A stretch of 51,027 bases of DNA from UBA1381 sp964399965 (GTDB lineage Bacteria; Bacillota; Clostridia; UBA1381), in assembly GCA_964399965.1 (NCBI GenBank), contig CAYNRX010000013.1:1-51027 (forward strand), in the 5' to 3' direction. The notes beneath the pieces were generated by a model. That model searched no databases. It saw only the letters and a list, made by a program, of their open reading frames with translations, and was not told the origin of the DNA. Of the stretch, positions 50,994 through 51,027 are shown piece by piece. Position 1 is the stretch's first letter. Each line of letters begins with the position of its first letter. The translations under genes were made by a program, and so were the position numbers.

Positions 50994-51027
50994 GTGAAAA
51001 GCTTATGCACTAAACAAAGAACGTAAC
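50977..51027 (+). mobile_element. 5' end of a group II intron
   Basis: GTGCGAC at 50977 matches the group II 5' consensus GUGYG. Directly after it, ACGTT and AACGT pair around the hairpin CATAAG-TGAAAAG-CTTATG, as in the beginning of domain I. The open frame of the host gene ends here. Only 51 nt are visible, so the reverse transcriptase and the 3' end are not seen. Confidence 0.6.

Larger units (their letters stand above)
49128..51027 (+). mobile_element. left end of an integrative (conjugative) element, incomplete
   Basis: From the end of cotJC to the window edge the gene content changes to one I associate with clostridial integrative conjugative elements: a Cys-rich 60-residue protein, a DUF3789-like peptide, a DUF6017 replication-type protein and a secreted protein. 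No integrase, relaxase or conjugation gene is inside the window; they would lie to the right. The left limit is inferred from where cotJC similarity stops and could shift by some 15 bp. Confidence 0.72.

Noticed and set aside
1..51027. CRISPR array or recognisable phage-defence cluster
   Set aside because: No regularly spaced direct repeats, and no Cas, restriction-modification, retron or abortive-infection genes were found apart from the core mazF pair.

Overview
The window reads as chromosomal scaffold from a spore-forming member of the Clostridia (Bacillota), probably gut-derived. The evidence is the spore gene set (germination protease GPR, cotJA/JB/JC, a SleB-like hydrolase, a SpoVB/MurJ-type flippase), the asp23-fakA-recG and nnrD-alr-antitoxin-mazF gene orders, AGGAGG ribosome sites and many TTGACA-17-TATAAT promoters. 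A run of ten N inside alr shows that it is a scaffolded draft assembly.

Layout. 1-363: a non-coding tract of nested fold-back repeats. 364-711: RNase P RNA. 752-2510 (-): a 16S rRNA pseudouridine synthase overlapping a XerS-like recombinase. 2737-7983 (+): asp23, fakA, recG, an XTP/dITP pyrophosphatase gene and a small membrane protein. 8121-11443 (+): nnrD, alr (split by the N gap), a very short MazE-type antitoxin and mazF. 11487-13163 (-): a MurJ/SpoVB flippase. 13433-16471: hisS and aspS. 16472-21616: a Gld-type ABC exporter operon with a DUF4340 protein and an esterase. 21613-24015: a polysaccharide deacetylase, a CsoR-family repressor, a SWIM zinc-finger protein and tRNA-Gln. 24298-29615: leuC-leuD-leuB followed by a polar amino-acid ABC importer interrupted by a fold-back repeat. 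29753-32157 (-): blaI, an M56 protease and a stalk-domain membrane protein. 32653-34287: P-II protein and ammonium transporter. 34447-39096 (-): iron alcohol dehydrogenase, a LysR regulator, a BNR-family protein and YebC. 39400-47141 (+): gpr, yfmF-yfmH, a YesL-like protein, mnmG and a MATE transporter. 47189-48013 (-): a SleB-like hydrolase. 48159-49127 (+): cotJABC.

The right end is mobile. The cotJC reading frame loses its family sequence after residue 176 and runs into what looks like one end of an integrative element: a Cys-rich small protein, a DUF3789-like peptide, a DUF6017-type replication protein and a secreted protein. The secreted-protein gene is itself cut at 50977 by what appears to be the 5' end of a group II intron that continues past the window.

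Most of the window is ordinary core genome. The less usual points are: an antitoxin consisting only of the MazF-binding tail, with no DNA-binding domain; a BlaR1-like receptor that appears split into two separately translated proteins; a Rex-like operator at the alcohol dehydrogenase promoter; a terminator-like hairpin at the very start of the glnK-amtB transcript; a family of CAATTGC palindromes and larger fold-back elements between genes; and the nested insertions at cotJC. I found no CRISPR array, no recognised defence island and no metabolite riboswitch. I cannot point to a wholly new system with confidence.
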